A DNA stretch of 64,000 nt from Fasciolopsis buskii (GCA_008360955.1 LUCM01002402.1:189923-253922); one strand, 5' to 3'; counted from the first letter of the stretch, positions 1 to 12,699 are shown. Notes: generated from the sequence alone by a model not told the origin. Made by a program: numbers and translations.

Positions 1-78
1 TTCTGCATTCTGCCGGACATACTCGTCGAAAGTTTGAGATGGGAATCTCTGAACCAGTTGGCTGTTTTTCGATGTCAG
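1..78 (-). CDS. Tentative C-terminal TRPC exon (partial)
   Basis: The minus strand from base 78 to the window edge is open for 26 codons, reading LTSKNSQLVQ... and ending ...DEYVRQNAE. It is preceded by an AG acceptor (bases 80-79) at the end of a T-rich stretch. Its phase 0 start matches the phase 0 end of the TRP-box exon at 2513-2713. The composition is polar and helix-prone, as expected for the cytoplasmic C-terminal region of a TRPC subunit, but there is no diagnostic motif. Placement rests on phase, acceptor and strand only. The exon continues outside the window. Confidence 0.4.
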   Translation of the reverse strand, partial: MTSKNSQLVQRFPSQTFDEYVRQNAE

Positions 79-2512
79 CTGTTCCATTATTTCATGAAAA
101 TTAACAACAGTAGAACGGGTTTATGCTTTCTAAGCGACCGGTAAGTCAACGAATACTTTCAAATACAATCGATTAAGCATTCGTTTTCATCCAATCGTTC
201 TCATGAGTGTTGTCGGAAGCTGACCTTCACCTACCACTTTGCCAATAAAGTTTGTTCATCACTTTGGTTACTGAACACCAACTTGGTTTTGCTATATAGT
301 TTTCCCGTCGAGAAGACAGTTAAAATTTTACCCAATCTAGACAGATACGAATGAAATCAGGGTGCACTAGGGCATTTATCGAAAGAATGTTACCTTCTGG
401 CATTCACCTCAATCAGCAATTTTCCTCGTGCTATCACATTTTGCAGGTCACCGCGGGCTTAATGCGAATCCCCATAAGAGACCTTTGACAGACACTGTAA
501 GACCCCTGTCATCAATTCTCTACATCACAAGCGAAGAATAAACACGACTACCATTTTTAATCTAGTGGGAACTTGAGGGATCAGACTAAGCTGTAGGGGA
601 AGCTTGGCATTTTGTCAAGCAATGGGACAGATCTTTCTTAATCAATATCATGGTCAATATCATGGGTAGTACTGGGGGTCACGCACTCTCGTCCAGTTCG
701 CAAGTCACAAAAGGCCGGATATTTCTGTTTTCGCTGACCGGCAAGCGACCCCTTTAATGGGGAAATTTAATGATCCGGCGGCTAGTAATTCTTCCCAATC
801 CATCAGTGGAGATAGCTTTTTCGCGAGAACCTCCTCTCAACAAATGGGATTTCAAAATCCATAAACAGACTGATAACCCATGTCAAATCACGTATTGTGA
901 TTGAGGATATATTTTTATGATTGGTTGCTAAGTCGCAAGAATCACATTTACTTAATGCAGAAAAACTGAGTAAATTGAAACAACCACCGATTATTTCAGT
1001 TAGTCCAATTATTATGGTTGCATTCATGGATCGGGGATTCATATACGAGTTGGAGACATATCGGGTGCAGAATGTCAGCCAGTTACTATCTGGTTAGTTG
1101 TTGACTGCAAGATGAACTACAGGTAAAATGCGGGCTAGCAGAAGTGACCTGGCAAATCCAACTGGCACGTTTTCTTTTTAGGTGTGACACCGCTAGAGAA
1201 GAACCACACGGTTTTATTTACTGCGGCCAAATTCTGACTCAACGCGAATATACTGAGATGTCAGTTCTTGATAGCCCCATGTCATCGGGTTGAATTTTGC
1301 GCGGATTGTCTATTCGTTCAAGAGATATCAGTCAAACAACGAGGTATTTGGCAGCATGTGCCTAAAGGAATTAGCCATGTTGGCTTCAGCTCGTGGCGGA
1401 TGATTCCGTTTTTCCTGTCCCACCACGGCCCACCTACCCAAATCAAGTGGAGTGGAGAATGGGCTTGGCGTTCTTTATGAAGCCCTGCGTTACTACTTAG
1501 ACGTGATAAGGTCACGGTATTAGTGACATCTGATGCAATCACTATACGCAACTTCGGCTACGTATGAAAAGGGGCTAGTGCAAGAACCAGAAGGACTAGA
1601 TGAAGATTAATGATGTCACTAGCGCCTGTTTCATCCATTTGGGTCATCGATCATTATGTGGCACCTATCCCAATCATGCTGTCCCCTTGGCTCTACCGAT
1701 CAACAGATTGGTCAACCACCTGACAGAATGATCGACCGATTGTTTGCCGTACTAATCGTTTCTTTCACATTTATCTTCGTCTTAGATAGACGTGACTGTA
1801 ACGGCTTGAGACTGACTCATGCAAGACTCTGTCGCCGATAATCATTTTCGATGCGAAATGAAGTTTTCACTTAGGCAGGCAAAACTCTCAAACGGGAGTG
1901 AACTATCCATGCATACTGTTCTTCAGTTACGTAACTGTTTTTAGTCCTTCACAGTCTTGTTTCTCGAACTCTAGTGCTCAATTCCACCTCCAGATTACGG
2001 TAAAGTAGGTTTACTCATTTATTGGCTTTTGCAAAGGTTGACGGAAAATGCACCAGACGGTGCTTCAGTCCGTAATGTCTGTGCGAAAAGGTGATTCATC
2101 TAGTCAGAGGGCTGACGAGAGTTTCCAAATGAACTGCCTAGAATAAAACTGAGATATCAAAAACTGGGTCTGAATACAAACCCTAACTAATGCTTGATTG
2201 GGAAAGAAAACATCGCTGAAACTAGGGCAAATTAAATAAAAATTAAAAGAAAGCGAACTGCTTAGGCTGTTGAAAATCACAAACGCATTTCATGGTTTGT
2301 GGGCAGTTTCAACAAAACCGTTCTCAGCACCGAGCACAAGTGGTGACAATTATTCAAAGTTCTATTTGTGTCTGGGTGACTTGTCCAAGTATCCAGTGTG
2401 AAACAAATGTACGAACATGCAGATCGTTCAAGCTGCACATGACTTCTTTCGATCTAGTCAATTCACACATTACAGGCACAAAAAAGTGTGAAGTGAAAAT
2501 ACTGTGACTTAC
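79..2512 (-). other. Putative TRPC intron
   Basis: This stretch lies between the TRP-box exon and the tentative last exon. It starts with a consensus GTAAGT donor on the minus strand (2512 downward). I see no recognisable coding domain, RNA gene or mobile element. The short open frames on both strands have no family signature. Confidence 0.45.
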
Positions 2513-2713
2513 TTTCACAAAAGCCGTACTACGCGCATTTCCACTGATAAATCTAGTCTCATCACTGAAAAAGTTCCGTACAAATTTGACTGCATTTGTT
2601 ATACTGTGCGGTGTCGGTATGATGTTGAACGGGACAGGCAATGTGCTCCCGTTGTCAATATAGTTTAACCATAGTTGCGTCCGAGCAAATTTCCACTCCA
2701 CATCGCAATCTTC
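2513..2713 (-). CDS. TRPC channel exon: TRP box and C-terminal linker
   Basis: Sixty-seven codons in phase 0 at both ends, bounded by an ACACAG acceptor and a GTAAGT donor. The translation begins EDCDVEWKFARTQLWLNYI and continues through NGSTLPVPFNIIPTPHS. The EWKFAR block and the following LPxPFNxxPxP are the TRP box and rib-helix region that directly follow S6 in TRPC channels. In the family this cytoplasmic helix lies against the S4-S5 linker and couples gating. The remaining ~30 residues (AVKFVRNFF...AFVK) form a basic linker that is poorly conserved. The exon joins the pore/S6 exon at 7103-7295 without a phase change. Family assignment is firm; the subtype is not. Confidence 0.93.
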
Positions 2714-2822
2714 CTGTGTAGGGGATCAAAGTAAAGGCCAATATGAATTTGTCAAACTCAGGAGATGATTCTTGTGCAAAACACCTGTGGAACAGTGGAA
2801 TGTTCACGCTGGTGTGTTTGTT

Positions 2823-2844
2823 TGTGTGTGTGTGTGTGTGTGTG
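2823..2844. repeat. (TG)n microsatellite
   Basis: Eleven consecutive TG dinucleotides, flanked by imperfect TG-rich sequence (roughly 2812-2852). Confidence 0.9.
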
Positions 2845-4117
2845 CATTTGTGTAAACGTTCTATCCAACAATCGCACAACCTAACATTTACCAACGGGAA
2901 AATGTATGGATTAATGATGTTGACAGCACAGCGTTCTGACCAAGAAATTCTACAATAATACCTTAAACCGAGGTTTATCATCAAAGTATCGTTGGGTTTC
3001 GAGGGATGTTACATTATCAACTATCAGATATTTTTATCCTGCGTCGATGAATTCACTGGCAAAATCCGACTGCAGACTGCTTTCGGATGCGGCAGAAAAT
3101 CATCATGAACACTGTTTGCTTTTCCACATAAAAGGTTTCAGCATTCATCGAGTTTCGATAGGTGCTTCCAAGGTCTCCCCATCCACTAATGATGGACAGT
3201 TCTTTGCCAGAAATTTATTAGTTGTCACTTTCAGTGGTCGACCATAAAATAAATTAGTCATGCCCAGACTGATTCATAAGGCTAGAAAATGATCCATTCA
3301 TATTTTCATGTGTATTTGTGTGCACGTGCAGAAGGAGGTTGTCGCGGTTCCAACACAATCAGCAAAACTTACCCGGAAATTGTATCTTCCAGAGTGTTTA
3401 AAATCGGATTTCCTTAACTAGGGACCATTCATAATCCACTTCCTGGTTTATCCTACACGCTGGCTGCCGCGCCCTACTGATGGCGCTCATGTTGTGTATT
3501 TCATTCTCACTTCAGCCTCTATCTACATCGATCTAGACGCAACTAAAAATGGTTCTCTCAAATTCTTAACCTCTTGAACGCTTTTTTTACTCAGCACTTA
3601 GCCGCGGTAAAGTCTGCTGAGAAACCGATTTTTGCAGGACTGAAATCCATGGTGGCATCAGACCAATCACTGCCGACTACAAGAATACGTCGCCTGTGTG
3701 CATCGCAGGTTATTCTGCACCTCGGACCATATGAATCGAGTGGACAAGCGAGAAGGGAGTTCACGGATGAAACATCTGGCCTGGTATCAAAAGCATTTAC
3801 AATATATTTAGCACTACCTAGCCACATGTTCCGATTTCATTATTAAGCTTGGTCACTTTCCGCTATCTTTCATAATTTTCTGTAATTTAGGGTCTTTACT
3901 AACGGACAATGAAAACCAGGCAGCAAATTTACATTAAAAGCGGTTGTTGCTTACTCAAGGTATCAAATTACATAAAGTGAAATTGCAGCAAATGGTCAAA
4001 GAAATCAGACAAATAGCTTGAGCAGGCCCTTCTATTTATTGCAGCAAAATACATCCACGGTACGTCTGACCACTGAAATTAACGCTCACATTCTAAACGT
4101 TCCACTACCCGTCCAAG

Positions 4118-4353
4118 TAGCGACAATATTTCGTGCACGAAGTTCGTCGGGATCGTCCATATTTACTGATTTATCATTATTGATGACCTTAGGTAACTTT
4201 GACAATTTTGACCTCAAAACTATTAGTTCAATTCTCTACATGTCTCCTACTAACTTAACGTTTGACTTCGTATATTTGATATTCGATTTGGGAAGCCTGA
4301 TTCCCTGAGTTGTGTTTCTATTTGCATTGTGAGTATGTGATTATTCCATGATC
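4118..4353 (+). repeat. Left 236-bp inverted repeat, fold-back copy 1
   Basis: Reads from TAGCGACAATATTTCG to ATTCCATGATC and is the reverse complement of 4568-4803 with very few mismatches. A 214-bp non-repeated centre (4354-4567) separates the arms. Confidence 0.9.
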
Positions 4354-4567
4354 CAGTCCTGATACTGAGGACAGAGGTAGTCTATCCACGAAAGTATGAC
4401 CTAGGCCGACTTACCAGATCCGTTCAGTCCTTGATGTGTGCAATTGCATGTGTGGATCCAGACAAATAAGATGGGTGGTTTGTTACTCAAGGCCAATCGT
4501 ATTTTATTGTCTGTTTATCACAGCACCAATGGATCCAGTTTTTTATAATGGCACATTCTTAGGAATA

Positions 4568-4803
4568 GATCATGGAATGATCACATACTCACAATGCAAA
4601 TAGAAACGCAACTCAGGGAATCAGGCTTCCCAAATCGAATATCAAATATACGAAGTCAAACGTTAAGTTAGTAGGAGACATGTAGAGAATTGAACTAATA
4701 GTTTTGAGGTCAAAATTGTCAAAGTTACCTAAGGTCATCAATAATGATAAATCAGTAAATATGGACGATCCCGACGAACTTCGTGCACGAAATATTGTCG
4801 CTA
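4568..4803 (-). repeat. Right 236-bp inverted repeat, fold-back copy 1
   Basis: This is the reverse complement of 4118-4353. It ends at the base before the N, so the contig end coincides with the inner end of the repeat arm. Confidence 0.9.
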
Positions 4804-4804
4804 N
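4804..4804. other. Single-N assembly junction
   Basis: One ambiguous base lies in the exact centre of a perfect local palindrome (CTA-N-TAG). It probably marks a scaffolding join between two contigs ending in the same repeat arm. Confidence 0.85.
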
Positions 4805-5040
4805 TAGCGACAATATTTCGTGCACGAAGTTCGTCGGGATCGTCCATATTTACTGATTTATCATTATTGATGACCTTAGGTAACTTTGACAATTTTGACC
4901 TCAAAACTATTAGTTCAATTCTCTACATGTCTCCTACTAACTTAACGTTTGACTTCGTATATTTGATATTCGATTTGGGAAGCCTGATTCCCCGAGTTGC
5001 GTTTCTATTTGCATTGTGAGTATGTGATTATTCCATGATC
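4805..5040 (+). repeat. Left 236-bp inverted repeat, fold-back copy 2
   Basis: Second copy of the left arm. It differs from copy 1 at isolated bases, for example CCCCGAGTTGCG here against CCCTGAGTTGTG near 4303-4314. Confidence 0.9.
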
Positions 5041-5254
5041 CAGTCCTGATACTGAGGACAGAGGTAGTCTATCCACGAAAGTATGACCTAGGCCGACTTA
5101 CCAGATCCGTTCAGTCCTTGATGTGTGCAATTGCATGTGTGGATCCAGACAAATAAGATGGGTGGTTTGTTACTCAAGGCCAATCGTATTTTATTGTCTG
5201 TTTATCACAGCACCAATGGATCCAATTTTTTATAATGGCACATTCTTAGGAATA

Positions 5255-5490
5255 GATCATGGAATAATCACATACTCACAATGCAAATAGAAACGCAACT
5301 CGGGGAATCAGGCTTCCCAAATCGAATATCAAATATACGAAGTCAAACGTTAAGTTAGTAGGAGACATGTAGAGAATTGAACTAATAGTTTTGAGGTCAA
5401 AATTGTCAAAGTTACCTAAGGTCATCAATAATGATAAATCAGTAAATATGGACGATCCCGACGAACTTCGTGCACGAAATATTGTCGCTA
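5255..5490 (-). repeat. Right 236-bp inverted repeat, fold-back copy 2
   Basis: This is the reverse complement of 4805-5040 and carries the same CCCCGAG variant as its partner arm. It continues into unique flank TTTAGACGG. Confidence 0.9.
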
Positions 5491-7102
5491 TTTAGACGGA
5501 TAGTGAAATGTTTGGGACCTGAACACAGATTGACAAAATGACCCAGTCTAGTTGAGTAAAATGGAACCAAGTTGACGATCGGATAAACAAGAGGAAATAA
5601 TTTTCATCCCTCAAATGGGGCAATACTTTCTTCTCTCAATCGAAGGTTTGTGCTGACTCTTCTCATTACTTGCAAATGTGACCTATGCATCAATTAATCC
5701 ATCATTTGCATCCAACTCAATGACCATTATCATGTTAATGGCCTTCGTTTTCTCTCTTCAGCATGAATCGAAAACTGTTGGCATTATTTGGAATGGAACT
5801 GTTCAATCAATCTTAGACATGGAACACGATTTCTCGTCAAATCGGTTTACCAGCAGCACATGTTTAGAGCTTTTAAATAATGTGCTGGGCAAACCATTTG
5901 ATTCCCAAAAGTCACAGACTCTTATACTTCGAATCTAAATGTGCTCCCTTTCTGGGAAAAATACTAAATATCTTACTAATGTCTCTCTTCCGGCTGTGGG
6001 ATCTAAGTAATGAACTCGGGTTCGTACCATTCCCAAGCAGTACACATTTGTCTGATATACGGGGCGGAACAAGATAACTAACTTTAGCACTAAATATTTT
6101 TTGAAACCGTGATTATTTTACAGTTGTTTTTTCCATTTGAATGTGCAAGAATTTTAGTTTCACCTTTTATTTACCTGGTTCACGGAAAGTTTATTTTTAA
6201 AGTACAAAAAAGAGCGTGAAATTCGTTCTCCTAAGCACAATCCGAGGATAAATAAGCCGATTTATCACTAAATCGGGAAGTAAATAAATGTCTTCTGTAC
6301 CGCTCGACTAAGTTAGACGGAAATCGGTATGTCTCCAATTGCTGTGCCCCGATCAAATGTGCTAGTCCGCCCCCTTTCACACTTACCGGACAAGTTTACT
6401 AGCAGACAGTTCGATCATGCATGCTTTTCTAAGGTTGTGTGGAAACGCAGAGTAAAAAGTTCGTTTGTTATATTCTGTATTTTCATAACATCATTTTAAA
6501 TTATCCCGAACGTTTTACAACAAATTTTGGTCTGAAAGCCGACACCGGGATGTGTTTGCTTTTCTACGATTTCGCTTTGTGCGAGAGCATTTTGCTTTGG
6601 GTTTGGAAAACAGTAAAGCGATTGATAACGGAAATTTGTCGGATGATTCTAGATTGACAGAAAATCATGACTAACAGGATGTATGAAGGCATGATGAAAT
6701 GTGTTCAAATCAGGTGTCACGAATAAGCTAGGCTGTCTCGATTACCGCCCGGAAATGGAACGTTTGGTAACAAACTCGGTTGAGTGCATCAGAACCAGTT
6801 AGATTGCAGGTGAACAGAGAATGTTCCTTTAGAAAAGAAACACCAGCATGGTACACCAATTCCGTTGACAGTGAACAATAGTTGCCGCCATTAGGTTGTA
6901 AAGAATAGAAAATTCGAAAAATAATTCAAGGCTGAAAGTTAAACAAGTTAGACACTGTGGTCAGAATAAGAGCGGACAACGGAAAGTTTTCAGTCGGCAC
7001 CTTTTAATTCACCCGGAATCTCAATAGAACAATGGGTTGACACGGGTAAATTTTATTCATTTCAAAGTGACTTCGGTTGAATCTAAGTAATTAATTACTT
7101 AC

Positions 7103-7295
7103 CTGAATAGTTTCAAACGAATGGCTCATCATTGCGATTAACATGTTGACGAGTACAATGATAATGATGCCATGATAAACCGCGAACAATACCATCCCGA
7201 CACCGTCGACAATTGTGGTAGATGAGGAAGAGTCAATCATGTGTTCCGTATAAATCGGTTCCAAGTGTTCTATTCCAAAAAAGAGGAGACTTTCG
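7103..7295 (-). CDS. TRPC channel exon: pore loop and S6
   Basis: A 193-bp exon with a CCTAG acceptor (7297-7296) and a CAG/GTAAGT donor. One base completes the glycine codon split from the preceding exon, then 64 codons follow. The pore reads ESLLFFGIEHLEPIYTEHM, then an SSSS-containing outer loop. S6 reads MVLFAVYHGIIIIVLVNMLI and ends AMMSHSFETIQ. The NMLIAM block is the hallmark of TRPC S6. The usual TRPC pore motif LFWxxFGL is not intact: the segment aligns either as a pore helix about two residues short that keeps FG(I), or ungapped with FGL replaced by EHL. The exon is bounded by introns of 4.4 and 7.5 kb. Confidence 0.93.
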
Positions 7296-8923
7296 CTAGG
7301 CCCAAAACAGAACTCTCTTTCAATGAAAATCAGTTCACGCTTTTACTTGACAAACTAGAGAGATGTTATCACAGATGCAGCCATTAGGAAATAGGTTTAC
7401 TCAAACTCTCCTGTGCTTTTCATGATCAACCGGGCTGCTCCGCAGCGAAACACAAGCAACTTCCTTTTCGTTGAAGATTATGAAAACAGGATGCAAAAAT
7501 ATGCTTGGAAAAATTGTGCATCTTCCCGTCTCCTATAGACCTTCCTTCCTTAAAACAAACATGGCCGTTTTGCACAGTATTTGGTTCTCATAGCAAAGTA
7601 GTTTGCTCACGAACATAATTTTTCACCAATAGCCGACCAGGTACCGACCATTTATGCTTCTCGCAAAGCATCTAACATGTTCTATAAATGCAAGTGAGTT
7701 GGATAATATAAACCATTGCTGCCTTAGTAATGACAGTAGTATTTGTTGAAGTTATCGTTGCCACTCGAAACCGAATTTTTCAAACATCCTTAACGCCCAA
7801 TTTAAGCAACATATTTGGTGAAGTCACGGTTTACTACTCTGCAATCGTATTATTGTTTATTTATAATTAAATTCAAATAGTCAGTTTGTTTTTGCAAAAA
7901 AAATATGTCGCCTGGAATTTTCTAGTTTCGCATTGTAACCGGGAATCGAGGGAATTAACTGAGCTGTTGAGAACTATTCGATCCCATTGAGTATTCTGAC
8001 TCACGGGCTGCAATATAATCACACTGAGGAGCAAAATGAGGACCTGTAGTGTACTGCTTTTAATTTGTAACGTATGTGCTTTTGAGTTTGGCGTCGAGTG
8101 AAGTAACCGATTCTCTCTTGGACTGCGGAGAGAATTTGGCAACTGTATACTAAAAGTCCAATAAAGGTAGATTTCAGTATCATCTCAACCGTTGTGCTAC
8201 ACAAGGTACTAGAATACTTGAAATTCCATTGACAAATTAGCAGGTACAGTCCGGTCTTTTGACAAGTTCATGTAACACGGTTGGGAGAGAGCACGCGGTG
8301 CCTCCGTATGGTTACATATCCAATACGGCCAGTTTTCATCCTCGGACAACGAGCATTCTCAAAAGACTTCATATTTCATCATTTCGCTTTCATAAATGAT
8401 TGTGTGTCTAACAACGTTCTTCTTAAGAAGAAAAGTCACGGGGTAGTCAAGTCTGCCAAATATGACTAACTGATAACGGCGACATTCACAAAGATAGGTC
8501 TTTACATTGACCGCCTCATCACCTGGTGGTGCTAAGTGACTAAATCAGCAAATAACAAATTCACAAATAACAAACGGAATTAAATGATCTTCAATGAACG
8601 CTAAACAAAGATTATCCTGCTAATTACAGAAATGCTTTCTTTTTATTGCCTATAATATGTTTGTTTTATGACCTAGGTAAGGTTATATGCTTTACAGGAA
8701 TGCGACGCAAGTACGGAAATTGATATATCGAATCTGACCATAAAATCACGAACGTTTTTAGTCCGTTTACTCAGCTTCTTTTCTACCCGACAAAAAATCG
8801 ATTTATATTTCCATCTGCAAGCACTAACCGAACAGCTCTTACCTTATATGTTGCAGCGCGTAAATCTTTCGAACCGCTGGATGAACGAACGGACTAACTA
8901 ACTGACACTAATTCGGCATTATA

Positions 8924-8978
8924 TTCATCATCATCACCATAATCGTCATCATCCTCATCATCATCATCATCATCATCA
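8924..8978. repeat. (ATC)n-type imperfect microsatellite
   Basis: CAT/ATC trinucleotides with interruptions (CACCATAATCG, CCTCAT), densest at 8950-8978. Read on the minus strand it gives an artefactual Asp-rich open frame. Confidence 0.9.
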
Positions 8979-11900
8979 ACATGGTCATTATCGTCAACAC
9001 GATTTTCTGTCAGTGTGCAGTGTGAATTTGAAATTACCGCGTCCTTCATAATGCGTTGTAAAGCTCCGCCCCGAACAGATTTGGTCGACACTGACTAGGG
9101 ATGCGGACGACCGTGGGCAGGAAAGGGGTTACAGAACCTCGTGAGAAAACAAATCATAAATTCGGTTTTTTGTTGTGCACCCGAATCCAAGTATTACGGA
9201 TGACATACATATAGCAGTATTAATGTCTTCTTACCACTACTGTAGACCAGATGGGGAATTTAATTCTGCTTCTCGATCCAGATGAATTAGGGTGGTGGCA
9301 AACGCATTTGACCTAACTTTGCGAGACTGACGATGCAGTTGGAAGGGCAGAAGAAGTGTATGCTCATGATCTTGTCGATATATATGTAACTATTCTAAAG
9401 TAGAACACAGTCCACTACGTAATTTTAAGTCCATCATTTCATACAATAAACCCGTGATTACTCCTATAGCATACCGACATTTTGCGCGAGATTAAAGTAC
9501 TACTGGTGCGCAAGACAAATAACAAACAAATCTTCCTTTCAGGCTCGGGATTCCGGAAGATGTATTGTTTACTCAGTTTCCATTCAATTTCACCCCGTTT
9601 CATTTTGAAGACACGAATGACTCATCAGTCGCACAAAACAAACAGACGAGAGAAATAAATTGAAGCCTTGAAAAAATCGGTGTATAGAAGTGACTTAATT
9701 TCCCGGTAAATGGTTTGTACAAGAAACATTAGAACGCAAACTGCTTCTGTGACAGTGATCAAGCACAGTTTTCGGAAAGACTCAATAATATGAAACTTCA
9801 ACTGCTGACTTACCCGGTTTGTGAATTGGTAGTTTGCTAATACTGACCTGGCTGAACATAGACCAAAATAGACTGTACAATGTTTGTCGTAATCTGAAAG
9901 TGATGATCGGCAATATGAAGTTCATAGTTAGTCACGAGGTAATTTTAGACGATCCCTCTTGTTCCGAGTTATGGATAGCACAATGTGGGTTTGTCATGTT
10001 TATTTCAAGAGATTCGAGGAAGGATCACATCACCCATTTGCTAAGAAGTTCAGTCCATTTTCGAACAGGAATTTTACTCCTGAGTCTGATTTGGACTGGT
10101 CGGAATGCAATCGGCCATTATCTACTACAGAACCAGTGTCGGACGCGGGGATACCCGCGATATATTTTCGCTTTGGAATGCTTGTAACCCCGAGGTGTAG
10201 CAGTAATTTGGCTTACTTTTGGTAAAATACGTGAATTGCTCTATCACGCTTACGCAGTCATGCCATGAAACGTACGCCAGCTACACACCAGCATGTTCGT
10301 TTAATGCTGAACGGACTTTAAATTTGTAAACTCAACCAGACCACGTTCTGTTAAACGAAGCCCTAATCTGAAGTGAAACCAAACGTATGTCGCACCTCGG
10401 TCAGTGAAATATAAAACCTTGCAAACAAAACTTCCGGTATTCAAAGTAGTTAATAATAAGTGTACATAACCTCGGTCTTTGAGGAATCAAAGACGATCGT
10501 CCAAGTGAAATATCTTGTTGCCCATCCGGATTTCAATAAATCACCATACACCATAGCATTTCACAAATCACAACCGACAAAATTTCCTTTATCTTAGTTC
10601 AAGTTCACGCTGATTTAACTGCGTACGCGTAATCGGAGCTGTCCAACCGTTCGATCAATCAAACCATGTGGTGAATAGACGGTGACATTTCTATGCCAAC
10701 GTGAGACTGGATAGCGCTCGTAAAGTGTTGCCAATTAAGCCTAACTTGCAAAGCTGAACTGTGAAGAAATCGAAAGCAAATATGATTAGCAGTCAGCTTT
10801 TTTTGTATTACCACCATGCGGAGGCTTTGATCTGACGGGTGAACGCAGAAGCCCCGACCCTAGGACAAAATGTTCAGAGAAAACCTTCAAAGCTGTTCAC
10901 ATTGAAACGGTTTATTTGTAGAGAAAAATAAAGCAAATTAGCTTGGAAAATGCAGTAAATCGAGTACGAACAGACCAAGCCATTTTAGCACATACCATTC
11001 AGCTTAAGGTTGTTAGTACCTGAGTGTGTAATGCTTGGTTGTTATATTATCATGTAAGAACAAGATCAAGGGCTGTAACTTTCCTGATGGAATTTCCGTT
11101 GTTATGTTAGTAAGGGCACAAATGGACTGTCTACTGGTTTGGATACTTACGAAAAAAATCCATATCATGCATCTTAGTATACGCGAGATGGCATGCTCAA
11201 GTAAATGACATTCCTATCCATGTAATCGGACTAATGCGCAAATGTCAATCAGAAGACCAGTTGGCACATATGAAACGGCAATGAGAACACATTTGAATTG
11301 TTCAGGCAAACACGGGAAATCCAAAAGATTCTTTGAGCGATAATCGTATTCCTACTCAGTATGAAACAGCCAATGAGAGTCAAAAGCAAAGCATTTAACC
11401 ATAGAAAGCAAAGTTGATGATGATCATCCCTTGACGAGTTCATGTGTGTCTGTCTGGGAACCCTTGTTTCCTGAAAATAGCGACCATTGCGAAATCTTAA
11501 CATTTTAATTGCATATTTTGAATTTAAGTTGGAAGCTTTCTGTCACAAACCGATAATGACCTGTGGTGTTATCTTTGACAACGAAATACAGTGACCGCCA
11601 AAAAGCCCTCTTCCAACTTGAAATGAGCAGATATTTCGAATTCACTAACGTTCTTATTGGCACCTAAGTTTGTCATTGTAAGCAAGAGGGTGCGACTGAG
11701 CAGAACTCTACGACTGATTATTCCTTCAAAGGCTTATGTGCCAGGTTGAGCCAACTTTTTCTTTCTTTATGGCTCCACGGACAGTTGCGGAATCATAATT
11801 TTATCAATTATTACTGCAGGACAGGAAACGGTAGATAGCTGGTGGATAGGTCGATCGATCAAAAGTCATAGAAGATGGATGAGTGCCATTATTCGACGAC

Positions 11901-12699
11901 TGGTGGACTGCTATAGCATTGTATGAAGTATCCTCATCAATTTTTGGCCACGGCAATTCCAGAACCGGAATATCAGGACGGAACTTGCGCTTGTAAATGC
12001 TTTTAGAATTTGCCTCGGCTATTGCCAATGTTTTCCCTCTGACCTTCGTGAGACTTGTTATCGGCACCGTACAAAGTGGGGAATGGCTATTCCGTTACCA
12101 GTGGATATCCCGATTCTTGACAGTCGATTACCATAGAACCCAAACCGTGCCAATTTCACTTTTTCGAGGGTGGCCTGATTGCTAATTAGTGATGTCTTTA
12201 GACATATGCCTCATGTTTCGACCAATACGACGTGCACTGCGCAGGAGCCCGAAAGTTATTTCTAACGGCTCGATAAAGGTGATCCTTGGAATTGCAGTCT
12301 GAGCGTAACCGTCATCAGAATGGCCAATGGTAGTACGTGGGACCTAGTGGCTCACCTTACAATTGTGTCATCCTTTTATGGAAATAAAACAGTTTTTCCA
12401 TCCACGGAAAACTTGCTCGCCAGTCGCTTTTTATGCTTCAAACTCCAGACGCCAGAATTAAGCATGCAGTTTTGTTCTGTTGGTAATTTTTTAAAATTGC
12501 TAATCATCTATCGTTAGCCACTTCTAACAAATGTACGCGGCGTTGTTTGCTAAACGGATCCTAAGATTTCGTTTCCAATTTATTAAAACGAAACTGCAGT
12601 AAGTGATGTGCCGCTCTCTTTCGTTCTTCGACGAAATCGTTCTTGGAATAGATCTACTCATTCCCCCTGTTTACTTAGGTTTCATACTGAAACGTCTCG

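Larger units (their letters stand above)
4088..5520. mobile_element. Duplicated fold-back (TIR/MITE-like) element around assembly N
   Basis: Two 686-bp near-identical copies lie head to tail, at 4118-4803 and 4805-5490, separated by a single N at 4804. Each copy begins TAGCGACAATATTTCG and ends with its reverse complement. The outer flanks 4088-4117 and 5491-5520 are also inverted matches of each other (about 80 percent by eye), so the true element extends beyond the inner repeat ends. No transposase is encoded; the short open frames inside are by-products of the repeats. This is either a non-autonomous inverted-repeat DNA element or an assembly-duplicated copy of one. Confidence 0.8.
2714..7102 (-). 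other. TRPC intron containing fold-back elements
   Basis: This 4.4-kb intron runs between the pore/S6 exon and the TRP-box exon, with a GTAAGT donor at 7102 and an ACACAG acceptor before 2713. It holds a TG microsatellite near 2823-2844 and the duplicated fold-back element at 4088-5520 around the N. From 5.5 to 7.1 kb I see only AT-rich sequence with short, unassigned open frames. Confidence 0.85.

Noticed and set aside
3591..3827. Minus-strand frame with CPLDSYGPRCRITC, resembling an EGF-like repeat
   Set aside because: Only one partial repeat; no further cysteine pattern and no splice context. Probably chance.
4018..5019. Repeated open frames sharing VATIFRARSSSGSSIFTDLS-like peptide
   Set aside because: They appear on both strands because they lie in the 236-bp inverted repeat arms; this is not a protein family.
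8894..9091. Minus-strand frame rich in Asp
   Set aside because: It is a translation of the ATC microsatellite.
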